In this document: one piece after another, positions 56,664 through 64,000 of the stretch
How positions within the stretch are numbered: the first letter of the stretch is position 1
Layout of the letters: the number at the start of each line of letters is the position of its first letter
Source of the DNA: Streptomyces sp. S4.7
Lineage (GTDB): Bacteria; Actinomycetota; Actinomycetes; Streptomycetales; Streptomycetaceae
Assembly (NCBI RefSeq): GCF_010384365.1
Contig: NZ_CP048397.1
Span: forward strand, 1,116,001 to 1,180,000
Reading direction: 5' to 3'
Length of the DNA stretch: 64,000 nucleotides
The notes under the pieces: model-generated
The model's input: the letters and a program-made list of their open reading frames with translations, nothing else
What the model was told of the DNA's origin: nothing
Databases searched by the model: none
Translations under genes and position numbers: made by a program

Positions 56664-56830
56664 GGTGCTGCGGGCTCCTCTGGGGACGGTGCGGGGTGGG
56701 GTGTCGGGGTGGTGAAGGGGCTGGTGGGGCGCGGGTTCCAGCTTAGTCGGGGGCGGCGAGGTGACCGTGAGGCGTCACCCGATCGCAGCGGATCCGCTCG
56801 GTTCCGGGTACGGGCACAGGGGTCGCCCCC

Positions 56831-56956
56831 GCACCCGCCCCTTCCCGAAACCGGGGCGCCGCCCCGGGCCCGTACGGCCTGCGCCCGTGCCCGCAGGCGC
56901 CGGGCAGGCTGGTTCGGGGCGCCGCCCCGGACCCCGCTCCTCGAACGCCGGAGGGG
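56831..56956. repeat. Dispersed Streptomyces-type intergenic GC repeat
   Basis: The 300-bp gap between cobA and bluB-cobT (56664-56963) has no gene I can support. It holds two copies of the palindrome CGGGGCGCCGCCCCG (56852-56866 and 56915-56929). These are flanked by CGCCCCTTCCCGAAACCG and by GGACCCCGCTCCTCGAACG. This layout is recurrent between genes in streptomycetes and could act as a terminator for bluB-cobT. Confidence 0.6.
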
Positions 56957-56963
56957 ATGGGGA

Positions 56964-59900
56964 CTACTTCTCCGTCACACCCGCCGAGTCGAACGTCGCC
57001 ACCTCGTGCATCGCCCGCGCCGCGCTCTGGACGACCGGGAGCGCCAGCAGGGCGCCGGTGCCCTCGCCCAGGCGGAGGTCCAGATCGACCAGGGGCCGCA
57101 GGCCCAGCTTGTTGAGCGCGGCCACGTGGCCCGGTTCGGCGCTGCGGTGGCCCGCGATGCAGGCCGCCAGTGCCTCGGGGGCGATCGCGCGGGCGACCAG
57201 GGCCGCCGCTCCCGCGCTCACGCCGTCGAGGATGACCGGTGTACGCAGCGAGGCGCCGGCCAGCAGGAACCCGACGAGCGCCGCCTGCTCCAGTCCGCCG
57301 AAGGCCGCGAGGACGCCGATCGGGTCGGCGGGGTCGGGCCGGTGGAGTTCGAGACCACGGCGGACGACATCGATCTTGCGCGCGTGCATCTCGTCGTTGA
57401 TGCCCGTGCCGCGCCCGGTGACCTCGGCGGGGTCGGCGTCCGTGTAGACCGAGATCAGCGCGGCGCATGCCGTGGTGTTCGCGATGCCCATCTCGCCGGT
57501 GAGCAGACCCTTGTTGCCCGCCGCCACCAGATCGCGGGCGGTCTCGATGCCCACGTCGATCGCGGCCAGCACCTCTTCGCGGGTCAGCGCGGGTCCGGTC
57601 GTGAAGTCGGCCGTGCCCGCGCGCACCTTCCGGGGCAACAGGCCCGGTGTGGCGGGCAGTTCACCCGCGACTCCGACGTCGATGACGCAGACCTCGGCGC
57701 CGACCTGATTCGCGAAGGCGTTGCAGACCGCGCCCCCGCCCAGGAAGTTGGCGACCATCTGGGCCGTCACCTCCTGGGGCCAGTGGGTGACGCCCTGCGC
57801 GTGCACTCCGTGGTCGCCCGCGAAGACCGCGACCGCCGCGGGCTCGGGGATCGGCGGCGGGCACTTCCGGGACAGACCGCTGAGCTGCGCGGAGATGATC
57901 TCCAGCATGCCGAGCGCACCGGCGGGCTTCGTCATCCGCTTCTGGCGCTCCCACGCCTCGCCGAGCGCCTTCGCGTCGAGGGGGCGGATCCCGGCGATCG
58001 TCTCCTTGAGGAGGTCGTGCGGCTCCTCACCGGGCAGGGCCCGGCGGCCGTACGTCTCCTCGTGGACGACCCAGGACAGCGGGCGGCGCTTGGACCAGCC
58101 CGCTTGGGCCAGCTCGGGCTCCTCCGGGAACTCGTCGACGTATCCGACACACAGGTACGCCACGACATCGAGGTGTTCGGGGAGGCCGAGCGCGCGGACC
58201 ATCTCGCGCTCGTCGAAGAAGCTGACCCAGCCGACGCCGAGTCCTTCGGCGCGGGCGGCGAGCCACAGGTTCTCGACGGCGAGGGCGGAGGAGTACGGCG
58301 CCATCTGCGGCTGGGTGTGACGGCCGAGGGTGTGCCGGCCGCCGCGCGTCGGGTCGGCGGTGACGACGATGTTCACCGGGGTGTCGAGGATGGCCTCGAT
58401 CTTCAGTTCCTTGAACTGCTTGGCCCGGCCCTTGGGGAGGGACTTGGCGAAGGCGTCGCGCTGGCGCTGGGCCAGTTCGTGCATCGTCTGCCGGGTCTCG
58501 GCGGAACGGATGACGACGAAGTCCCAGGGCTGCGAGTGACCGACGCTGGGGGCGGTGTGCGCGGCTTCCAGGACGCGGAGCAGCACCTCGTGCGGGATCG
58601 GGTCGGAGCGGAAGCCGTTGCGGATGTCGCGCCGTTCGCGCATCACGCGCAGAACGGCCTCGCGCTCGGCGTCGTCGTAGCCGGGGGCGGGGGGTGACGC
58701 GTCGTCGGTGACGGCGGAGGGCTCGGCGTCGGGCACCGGCGTCGGGGCCGCCACGGGAACGGCGGCAGCCACCGGCTCGGGGGCGGGCGCCGGTACGTGC
58801 TCCGCCACCTCCGCCTCGGCCGCGGGCTCCGCCTCCGCGACCGGTGCGGGCTCGGGGGCGGGCTCCGGTTGCGGCTCGGGCTCCGCCTGTACGGACTGCG
58901 GCTCGGCCGGCGCGGGGGCCACCGCGTCCGCGCCGGGCAGCGCTATCGGCTCGCGCTTCTCCTCTGCCTCGACCGGCTGCTCCACCGGTTCGGCCGGCTC
59001 GACGGCGGGGGCTTCGTCCACGACCCCCGCGTCGGGTGCGGGGAGAGGCTCGGGGGCGGGCTCCGCCACCGGCTCCTCGGCCACCGGCGCGGTCGCGGGC
59101 TCGGATTGGGCCTCGGGCTCGGGCACCTCTTCGGCAACCGTCTCGGGCTCGGGCTGGGGCTGGGCCTCGGGAGTCGGCTCGGGCGCGGGCACCTCTTCGG
59201 CAACCGCGTCGGGCTCGGGTTCGGGTTCGGGCACCTCTTCGGCAACCGCGTCGGGCACGAGCACGGGCGCGGGCACCTCTTCGGCAACCGCGTCGGGCTC
59301 GGGTTCGGGTTCGGGTTCGGGCGCGACTTCCCGGACCGGCTCGGGCTCCGGCGCCGGCTCCTGAACCGGCTCCTGAACCGGCTGGGGGGCGAACGTCGGT
59401 CCCCCCTCAGGGACGACCGTCTCTGCGGGAGCCTCGGGCGCGGACGTTTCCGCCACCACCTGCGGCTCGACGGCCACCTGCGGCTCGGCGACCGCGACGG
59501 CGGTCTCCGCCACCGGTGTCTCGGACTGCGGCGGGAGCGAGGCCCACGGGTCCGCGCCCAGCACGGGAATCGCGCCGAGCTGCGGGCCGGGGAGCGCGTC
59601 GGCCTCCTCGCGCGGGATGTCCAGATACTCGGGTCCGGCCGTGGGCGGCCCCTGGGTCCGTACGCGGACGGGGTTGGGCGGCGTACTCGAGGGACCGCGG
59701 TCCGCGAGCGAACGCACCACGCCACCCGTCGAGTCGGGCATCGGCGGACCCATGTGCAGCGGGCGGCGCGCGGGCGGCGGAGTCGGCGCGGGCGTGGCGG
59801 TCGGGACCCGTACGGCCCCGAGGTCGACCGAGCCCGAGTCACGGCCACCGGTCTCGTGCGCGCCCGGTTCGGGCGCGGGCGCTTCCCGGACCGCCGGTGC

Positions 59901-60560
59901 GGGAGCTTCCCGGAGCGGCTCCGGAGCGGGTGCCTCGGCGACTTCCTGCGGGGCGCTCCGCACGGCTTCCCGGGCGGGCTCGGGGGCCGACTGCGCCGCG
60001 GCGGCCGGAATCGGGCTCTCCACGGGGACGTCCGCCGGCGCGTACGCCTCGGGCGCCCCGGCGAACTCGGCCTGCTGAGGCACGGGTTGAGCGGACTGCG
60101 CGGGCGGGGCGGCGTGCATCGGCTGCATCTGCATGTGGGCCACGTCCGGCGCCGGGTACTCGGGCGGCGCCTGGTACGGAACCTGCCCCTGCACCGAGGG
60201 GTCGGCCTGGTACTCGGCCTGGTATTCGGGCTGCGAGTAGGTGGCGAGTCGCGACTGCGGCAGCGACGGTTCCTGCGGTGCGTACTCGGCCCGTCCCATC
60301 TGCTGCGGGACATGCCCCACGGGGACGGGCTCCGGGTCCGGCACGGCATAGCCGGGCGCGAGCGGATCGGCCGGGGGCGCCGGCTGCGGATCGCCCCAGG
60401 CACCCTGCGAACTCGGCATCAGCAGCAGGTCGTCGTCTTCGGGAGCACCGTCGGAGGGGCCCAGGTAGGCGTAGGAGCCGGCAGCGGGGTCGCCCGGCTG
60501 CTCCACCATGCCTGCGTTCTCCGGCTGTCCCTCGCCCGGGACCTGGCCGGTGTCAGTCAT
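56964..60560 (-). CDS. cobT: BluB-CobT fusion with long disordered N-terminus
   Basis: A 1198-residue protein. Residues 1 to ~625 are disordered, rich in Pro, Glu, Ala and Val, with tandem DAVAEEVP units. Residues ~627-835 form a BluB-type flavin domain (RVMRERRDIRNGFRSDPIP, APSVGHSQPWDFVVIR) that makes 5,6-dimethylbenzimidazole (DMB) from FMN. Residues ~845-1198 are CobT, the nicotinate-nucleotide:DMB phosphoribosyltransferase, with AVFAGDHGVHAQGVT and catalytic Glu in TGEMGIANTTACAAL near residue 1022. Synthesis and activation of the lower B12 ligand are thus joined in one chain. ATG 60560 has GAGGGG 5 nt upstream and overlaps the stop of a 6-codon leader ORF. Confidence 0.93.
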   Translation of the reverse strand: MTDTGQVPGEGQPENAGMVEQPGDPAAGSYAYLGPSDGAPEDDDLLLMPSSQGAWGDPQPAPPADPLAPGYAVPDPEPVPVGHVPQQMGRAEYAPQEPSLPQSRLATYSQPEYQAEYQADPSVQGQVPYQAPPEYPAPDVAHMQMQPMHAAPPAQSAQPVPQQAEFAGAPEAYAPADVPVESPIPAAAAQSAPEPAREAVRSAPQEVAEAPAPEPLREAPAPAVREAPAPEPGAHETGGRDSGSVDLGAVRVPTATPAPTPPPARRPLHMGPPMPDSTGGVVRSLADRGPSSTPPNPVRVRTQGPPTAGPEYLDIPREEADALPGPQLGAIPVLGADPWASLPPQSETPVAETAVAVAEPQVAVEPQVVAETSAPEAPAETVVPEGGPTFAPQPVQEPVQEPAPEPEPVREVAPEPEPEPEPDAVAEEVPAPVLVPDAVAEEVPEPEPEPDAVAEEVPAPEPTPEAQPQPEPETVAEEVPEPEAQSEPATAPVAEEPVAEPAPEPLPAPDAGVVDEAPAVEPAEPVEQPVEAEEKREPIALPGADAVAPAPAEPQSVQAEPEPQPEPAPEPAPVAEAEPAAEAEVAEHVPAPAPEPVAAAVPVAAPTPVPDAEPSAVTDDASPPAPGYDDAEREAVLRVMRERRDIRNGFRSDPIPHEVLLRVLEAAHTAPSVGHSQPWDFVVIRSAETRQTMHELAQRQRDAFAKSLPKGRAKQFKELKIEAILDTPVNIVVTADPTRGGRHTLGRHTQPQMAPYSSALAVENLWLAARAEGLGVGWVSFFDEREMVRALGLPEHLDVVAYLCVGYVDEFPEEPELAQAGWSKRRPLSWVVHEETYGRRALPGEEPHDLLKETIAGIRPLDAKALGEAWERQKRMTKPAGALGMLEIISAQLSGLSRKCPPPIPEPAAVAVFAGDHGVHAQGVTHWPQEVTAQMVANFLGGGAVCNAFANQVGAEVCVIDVGVAGELPATPGLLPRKVRAGTADFTTGPALTREEVLAAIDVGIETARDLVAAGNKGLLTGEMGIANTTACAALISVYTDADPAEVTGRGTGINDEMHARKIDVVRRGLELHRPDPADPIGVLAAFGGLEQAALVGFLLAGASLRTPVILDGVSAGAAALVARAIAPEALAACIAGHRSAEPGHVAALNKLGLRPLVDLDLRLGEGTGALLALPVVQSAARAMHEVATFDSAGVTEK
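59124..59303 (-). repeat. In-frame 42-bp tandem repeats inside bluB-cobT
   Basis: The motif CACCTCTTCGGCAACCG recurs at 59124, 59190, 59232 and 59274, spaced 66, 42 and 42 bp. It encodes 14-residue units such as DAVAEEVPAPVLVP and DAVAEEVPEPEPEP in the disordered region. Spacing by whole codons keeps the frame; unit number may vary between strains. Confidence 0.8.
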
Positions 60561-60577
60561 GCGTACCCCTCGCCCAT
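60557..60577 (-). CDS. Candidate 6-residue leader ORF coupled to bluB-cobT
   Basis: ATG 60577 begins MGEGYA and stops at TGA 60557, overlapping the bluB-cobT ATG as ATGA. AAGGAG lies 8 nt before its ATG, a better SD than many genes here. Termination at the overlap could deliver ribosomes to the main start. Seen in sequence; expression is inference. Confidence 0.4.
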   Translation of the reverse strand: MGEGYA

Positions 60578-60897
60578 TGGTTGTGCTCCTTCGGCCCTTC
60601 GACCGGGGCGCCCGATTTCGGCGGCGCGTCCGGCGCCCGTCAGTGTCAACGAGCGTGGGCGCCGCGCGGCACGAGTCGAGCCGCGGCCCGCACGTATTCT
60701 CGCGGCCCTTCGGCGCCGACACACGGTGATCCGCGGCGGCATGCTGTGGGCTGCGCCACGTTGCGCGTCCCCCGGTGCAGCCGTACCACATGGGGGTCCA
60801 AAACGACCCACTTTTCCGGACATTGACGAACGAAGCGACGAACGACCGGCTGCGGTACAACGATCGGTCAGCCTACCTCGCGCCTCTGACAACGGGG
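60578..60897. other. Intergenic region between cobL and bluB-cobT
   Basis: About 320 bp with no gene I can support on either strand. It must carry the bluB-cobT promoter unless transcription comes from cobL. I looked for a cobalamin riboswitch (B12 box and surrounding stems) and did not find one. TTGACA occurs on the minus strand near 60650 but has no matching -10. Confidence 0.6.
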
Positions 60898-62118
60898 TCA
60901 GGGGGCGCGATCCGGCCGCTTCCCGGACACCAGGAAAACCACGGAGCGTTCGCGCTCGGACCAGGCCCCGGTGTCCATGTCGACGGACTGGAGCAGAACG
61001 CATTCCACCGTGTAACCACCCTCGCGCAGGGCGCTGCTGACGGCCTCGGCCTCGTCCCGTGTGGCCGCGTGCGTCACGATGCGCGCGGGCCTGCGGTCGG
61101 CGCAGGCGACGACGACATCGACTCCCCCGCCGCCGATGCGTACGACGTCGGGTTCGGGCAGGTTCTCCAGGACGTGGGGCGCGCGGCCTTCCACGACTTC
61201 CAGTTGCACGCCGGCGCGACGGGCGGCGGCGGCCGTGCTCGCGCACGCGCCCGGCTCCGCGTCGACGGCGATCACGGCGGCGCCGAAGCGCCCCGCCTCG
61301 GCGGCGAGCGCGCCGCTGCCCGACCCGATGTCCCAGACCAGGTCGCCGGTACGGGCTCCGAGCCGGGCGAGCTGGGCCGCGCGCAGCCAGGTCGACTCGC
61401 CCTCGTCGAGGTCGATGCCGTACTCCTCGGAGGGCAGTGCCCAACCCCGTACGGCGGGCGGGTACTCGGGGTCGTGGCCGGCGATCCAGCCGCCCGTCCG
61501 GACGGGCGCGGTGCCGATGCCGCCGACGACGATCACCACGTTGGGGTCGCGCCAGACGTGGTCGGCGGCCTTGTCGGAGGTGAGGACGGTGACCTGTTCG
61601 CGGTCGGTGCCCAGCTCCTCGCAGATCACGAAGGTGCGGTGAACTCCTGCGAGCAGCAGGGCGAGTTCGGCGGGGCCGGCGCCCGGGGAGGTGAGGACGG
61701 CGACCTTGGTGTGCGCCCGGCACACGTTGACGGCGCGCCGGAGCGTGCGCCGTTGGGCGACCACCACTTGGGCGTCGTCCCAGGGCATTCCGGCGCGGGC
61801 GAAGGCGGCGGCCACGGCGGACACGGCGGGTACGACTTCGACCTCCAGGCCGTGCTCGGGGGCGCGCAGGGTGCGTACGACACCGAAGAACCCGGGGTCG
61901 CCGTCGGCCAGTACGACGGCGCCGCCGCGGTGGCCGGCGATCCGGCGGGCCGCGAGGTCGACACTGCCGAGGCGGATGCGTTCGGCGTCCGGCGGGACTT
62001 CCGGCAGGGTGAGATGGTGGGCGGCACCGGCCACCAGTGTGGCGGCGGCGAGCGCGGACGTGGCCGCGGGCGCGAGGGGCGAGCCGTCCCAGCCGATCAC
62101 CGTGACGCGGTCGGCCAT
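60898..62118 (-). CDS. cobL: Precorrin-6Y C5,15-methyltransferase (decarboxylating)
   Basis: A 406-residue fusion of CbiE and CbiT. The N-terminal tetrapyrrole methylase domain has RVTVIGWDGSPLAP, LADGDPGFFGVVRTL and VVPAVSAVAAAFARAG. The C-terminal class I methyltransferase domain has VWDIGSGSGALAAEAGRFGA. It methylates precorrin-6Y at C5 and C15 and decarboxylates it in aerobic-type cobalamin synthesis. ATG 62118 has GGGGAG about 10 nt upstream. The other corrin-ring genes are not in this window. Confidence 0.94.
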   Translation of the reverse strand: MADRVTVIGWDGSPLAPAATSALAAATLVAGAAHHLTLPEVPPDAERIRLGSVDLAARRIAGHRGGAVVLADGDPGFFGVVRTLRAPEHGLEVEVVPAVSAVAAAFARAGMPWDDAQVVVAQRRTLRRAVNVCRAHTKVAVLTSPGAGPAELALLLAGVHRTFVICEELGTDREQVTVLTSDKAADHVWRDPNVVIVVGGIGTAPVRTGGWIAGHDPEYPPAVRGWALPSEEYGIDLDEGESTWLRAAQLARLGARTGDLVWDIGSGSGALAAEAGRFGAAVIAVDAEPGACASTAAAARRAGVQLEVVEGRAPHVLENLPEPDVVRIGGGGVDVVVACADRRPARIVTHAATRDEAEAVSSALREGGYTVECVLLQSVDMDTGAWSERERSVVFLVSGKRPDRAP

Positions 62119-62294
62119 CGTCGTCAGTCTCCCCAGAGGTCGTGAGGTGGTGTTCTCGCAGGCCGGAGTTGCCGCGGATCAAGTGATTCTTGAGGGGGTC
62201 CGCACCGGGGCGGTGCGTGTGAGGGTACCCGTCGCGCCGTCCGCCCGGGGGCCCGGGGCCCGGGAGCCGCGGCTGGATCGCGGACCGCCCGCGT

Positions 62295-62933
62295 TCAGTT
62301 CCAGTCGGTGAAGGAGGCGTAGCCGCCCGCGTCCGCCATCTGCTCGGCCACGCCTTCGAGGTCCTCGGGCAGCAGGCTCCAGACGATGAGGTCGGTGCGG
62401 ATGTCGATCCAGCCCCCGGCCTCCGTCTGGGTCCGCGCTATCCACGCGTTGCGCAGGACTCCCTCGCTGATGCAGCCGGCCTTCTGCGCGACCTGCTGGG
62501 CCGCGGTGTTGTCGGCGGCGGTGCGCAACTCGATGCGCTCGAAGGTCTGGTCCCGGAAGAGCCACTGCGCGACGGCGAGCACCGACTCGGTGGCGTACCC
62601 CTCGCCGCGCGCCCAGGGTGCGGTGATGTAGGAGATCTCCGTCGCGCGGGTGCGCCAGTTGGTGTTCTGGAGACGGGCGAGACCGACGAGGCGCTGGGTG
62701 AGGAACTCGGTGACGGCGAGGACCAGTCCGCGCCCCTCGGTGCGTTCGGCCGGGGCGAGCCCGCTCACCCACTCCTCGGCGTCCCGGGTGGTGTAGGGAT
62801 GCGGCGTCGACGTCCACGCGATGACCGGTTCGTCATTCATCATCTCGATGTGCGCCGGGATGTCCGCGGCCTCGAACGGGCGCAGCACCAGCCGCTCGGT
62901 GCTGATGGAGACGTCCGGAAAGGTGGTAGTCAT
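62295..62933 (-). CDS. RimJ/RimL-type GNAT acetyltransferase
   Basis: A 212-residue GNAT protein. It begins with the typical STERLVLRPFEAADIPAHIE. ISYITAPWARGEGYATESVL is the acetyl-CoA loop, and IELRTAADNTAAQQVAQKAG is the C-terminal block of the RimJ/RimL group. It may acetylate a ribosomal protein N-terminus or a small molecule. ATG 62933 is chosen over 62945 because GGAG lies 6 nt before the former. Confidence 0.9.
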   Translation of the reverse strand: MTTTFPDVSISTERLVLRPFEAADIPAHIEMMNDEPVIAWTSTPHPYTTRDAEEWVSGLAPAERTEGRGLVLAVTEFLTQRLVGLARLQNTNWRTRATEISYITAPWARGEGYATESVLAVAQWLFRDQTFERIELRTAADNTAAQQVAQKAGCISEGVLRNAWIARTQTEAGGWIDIRTDLIVWSLLPEDLEGVAEQMADAGGYASFTDWN

Positions 62934-62985
62934 GCGCAGCTCCATGCCTCAGTCCGTCGTAAATGCACAGCATGCAGCATCGGGT

Positions 62986-63018
62986 GAGCCCCGCACACGG
63001 GCGGGGTGTGCGGGGCTC
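62986..63018 (-). terminator. Terminator after the MetQ-type gene
   Basis: A 13-bp perfect stem (GAGCCCCGCACAC at 62986-62998 against 63006-63018) with a 7-nt loop, 33 nt past the stop at 63052. Confidence 0.85.
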
Positions 63019-63051
63019 GTACCGGATTGACGGGCTGGTTACGCGAGTTGG

Positions 63052-63912
63052 TTACGCCGGCGGACCGAAGGCGGGCAGGACCGCGCCGTTCTTGTAGGTG
63101 TCCTTGATGTACTTCTCCACCTCGGGCGAGTTGAGGAGCTTCGCGAGCTTCAGCACGCGCGGATCCTTCTCGCTGCCCTCCTTGACGGCGAGGAAGTTGG
63201 CGTACGGGTTGTCCTCGGTCTTCTCCAGGGCCAGTGAGTCCTCGGCGGGGTTGAGGTCCGCCTCGATGGCGTAGTTGCCGTTGATGACGGCGGCGTCCAC
63301 GTCGTTCAGTGCGCGGGGCAGAGTCGCTGCCTCCAGCTCCTTGAACTTCAGGCCCTTGTCGTCCTTGATGTCGGAGAGGGTGCCGTTGCCCTCCACACCG
63401 TCCGCGAGCGTGATCACGTCGTTGTCGGCGAGGAGCTTCAGCGCCCGGCCCTCGTTGACGGTGTCGTTGGGGATCGCCACGGTCTGGCCGGACTTGAGGG
63501 AGCTCAGGTCCTTGACCGTCTTGGAGTAGAGGGCCAGCGGCTCCAGGTGGACGTTGACGACCGGCACGATGTGGGTGTCGTTCTTCTTGTTGAAGTCGTC
63601 GAGGTACGGCTTGTTCTGGAAGTAGTTGGCGTCGACCTCGCCGCTCTCGGTGGCGGTGTTCGGCAGGACGTAGTCCGTGAACTCCTTGACGTCCAGCTCG
63701 AGTCCGGCGTCCGCCGCGAGATTGTCCTTGATGTGGTTCAGGATGTCGGCGTGCGGCGTCGGGGACGCCGCGACGGTCAGTGGCTTGGACTCGTCGGCCT
63801 TCGCGCCGTCCCCGGTCTTCTCCGCGGGGTCGGACGAGGTGCCGCAGCCGCTCAGGCCGATGGCGAGCGCGGTGGTGGCCGCGGCGGCGGCGATCTTGAG
63901 GTGAGTGCGCAC
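63052..63912 (-). CDS. metQ: MetQ/NlpA-type methionine-binding lipoprotein
   Basis: A 286-residue ABC-transporter solute-binding lipoprotein. The signal peptide ends at the lipobox LSGC with Cys23 as lipid anchor. The mature protein shows the NlpA family features LTVAASPTPHADILNHIKDN, YFQNKPYLDDFN and IPNDTVNEGRALKLLADND. D- or L-methionine is the likely ligand. GTG 63912 is used because AGAGG lies 8 nt upstream and it gives a proper signal peptide. Being last before a terminator, it should follow the permease and ATPase genes beyond the right edge. Confidence 0.93.
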   Translation of the reverse strand: MRTHLKIAAAAATTALAIGLSGCGTSSDPAEKTGDGAKADESKPLTVAASPTPHADILNHIKDNLAADAGLELDVKEFTDYVLPNTATESGEVDANYFQNKPYLDDFNKKNDTHIVPVVNVHLEPLALYSKTVKDLSSLKSGQTVAIPNDTVNEGRALKLLADNDVITLADGVEGNGTLSDIKDDKGLKFKELEAATLPRALNDVDAAVINGNYAIEADLNPAEDSLALEKTEDNPYANFLAVKEGSEKDPRVLKLAKLLNSPEVEKYIKDTYKNGAVLPAFGPPA

Positions 63913-64000
63913 GAAGAGTGCCTCTTTCCGGTGTGGGTGGTCGGTCCCGGACAAGGAGTGCGGGCCCGGTGGGACATCTGGAGGGCTGCGGCCTACGCCG

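Noticed and set aside
55365..58697. An 1110-codon open frame opposite cobA and bluB-cobT
   Set aside because: Antisense to two well-supported genes, and no recognisable domain.
59124..59303. Regular repeats as a CRISPR array
   Set aside because: Spacers are themselves repetitive and coding, the repeats are in frame within bluB-cobT, and no cas gene is near.
60578..60897. Cobalamin riboswitch upstream of bluB-cobT
   Set aside because: No B12 box or matching stem arrangement could be found on the minus strand by eye.
58797..61040. Long plus-strand frames opposite the disordered head of bluB-cobT
   Set aside because: They are translations of the repeat-rich antisense strand. The minus frame is continuous with the BluB and CobT domains and has a proper start.

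Overview
The window is a high-GC chromosomal segment from a sporulating actinomycete, almost certainly Streptomyces or a close relative. The evidence is the G+C-rich third codon positions, frequent GTG/TTG starts, an SsgB sporulation protein, TGA/ATG stop-start overlaps, long perfect terminator hairpins without U-tracts, and Streptomyces-type dispersed intergenic repeats. It is ordinary core chromosome. I see no phage, transposase, integrase, CRISPR array, biosynthetic cluster or defence island.

Left part (1-32 kb): mostly minus-strand housekeeping genes, in an order close to that of Mycobacterium. Reading leftward from 32 kb it contains pgsA, an acyltransferase and a PimA-type mannosyltransferase (phosphatidylinositol and PIM lipids). 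Then come a LemA-like protein, pdxS-pdxT (vitamin B6), yebC, ruvC-ruvA-ruvB (Holliday junctions), yajC-secD-secF (protein export), apt and relA (purine salvage and stringent response). After these lie hisS with a glyoxalase-like hydrolase, a VKOR protein, rarA, rpsD, and the run DUF948-DUF6167-alaS-ruvX-mltG. Plus-strand insertions are a frameshifted NB-ARC/TPR regulator, an iron-box-associated DUF2470 gene, a lipid-anchor-like cyclophilin and a DUF349 protein.

Middle (32-50 kb): an EF-G-like GTPase with a degenerate G4 motif, a two-pass membrane protein, a HIT hydrolase, a potassium channel, thrS, and a DEDDh-fold protein that has lost most catalytic acids. Two identical tRNA-Val(CAC) genes follow, 3.2 kb apart, then ssgB, a CGNR zinc-finger protein, a 50-residue membrane protein, a DsbA-like oxidoreductase, a GNAT protein and pabB-pabC (4-aminobenzoate for folate).

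Right part (50-64 kb): a tRNA operon (Gly-Cys-Val-Val-Val) with a recognisable promoter and terminator, small zinc-ribbon and membrane proteins, an APH-type kinase, a Ser/Thr protein kinase and an rRNA/tRNA methyltransferase overlapping cobA. A cobalamin group follows: cobA, a BluB-CobT fusion with a ~625-residue disordered N-terminus, and cobL. The window ends with a RimJ-type acetyltransferase and the MetQ-type methionine-binding lipoprotein, whose permease and ATPase genes would lie just beyond the edge.

Most noteworthy: the frameshift in the NB-ARC gene, the degenerate exonuclease, the iron box between rpsD and a DUF2470 gene, a 6-codon leader ORF overlapping bluB-cobT, and the unmarked 50-residue membrane protein. 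Every functional call was made by reading motifs; no database search was possible.
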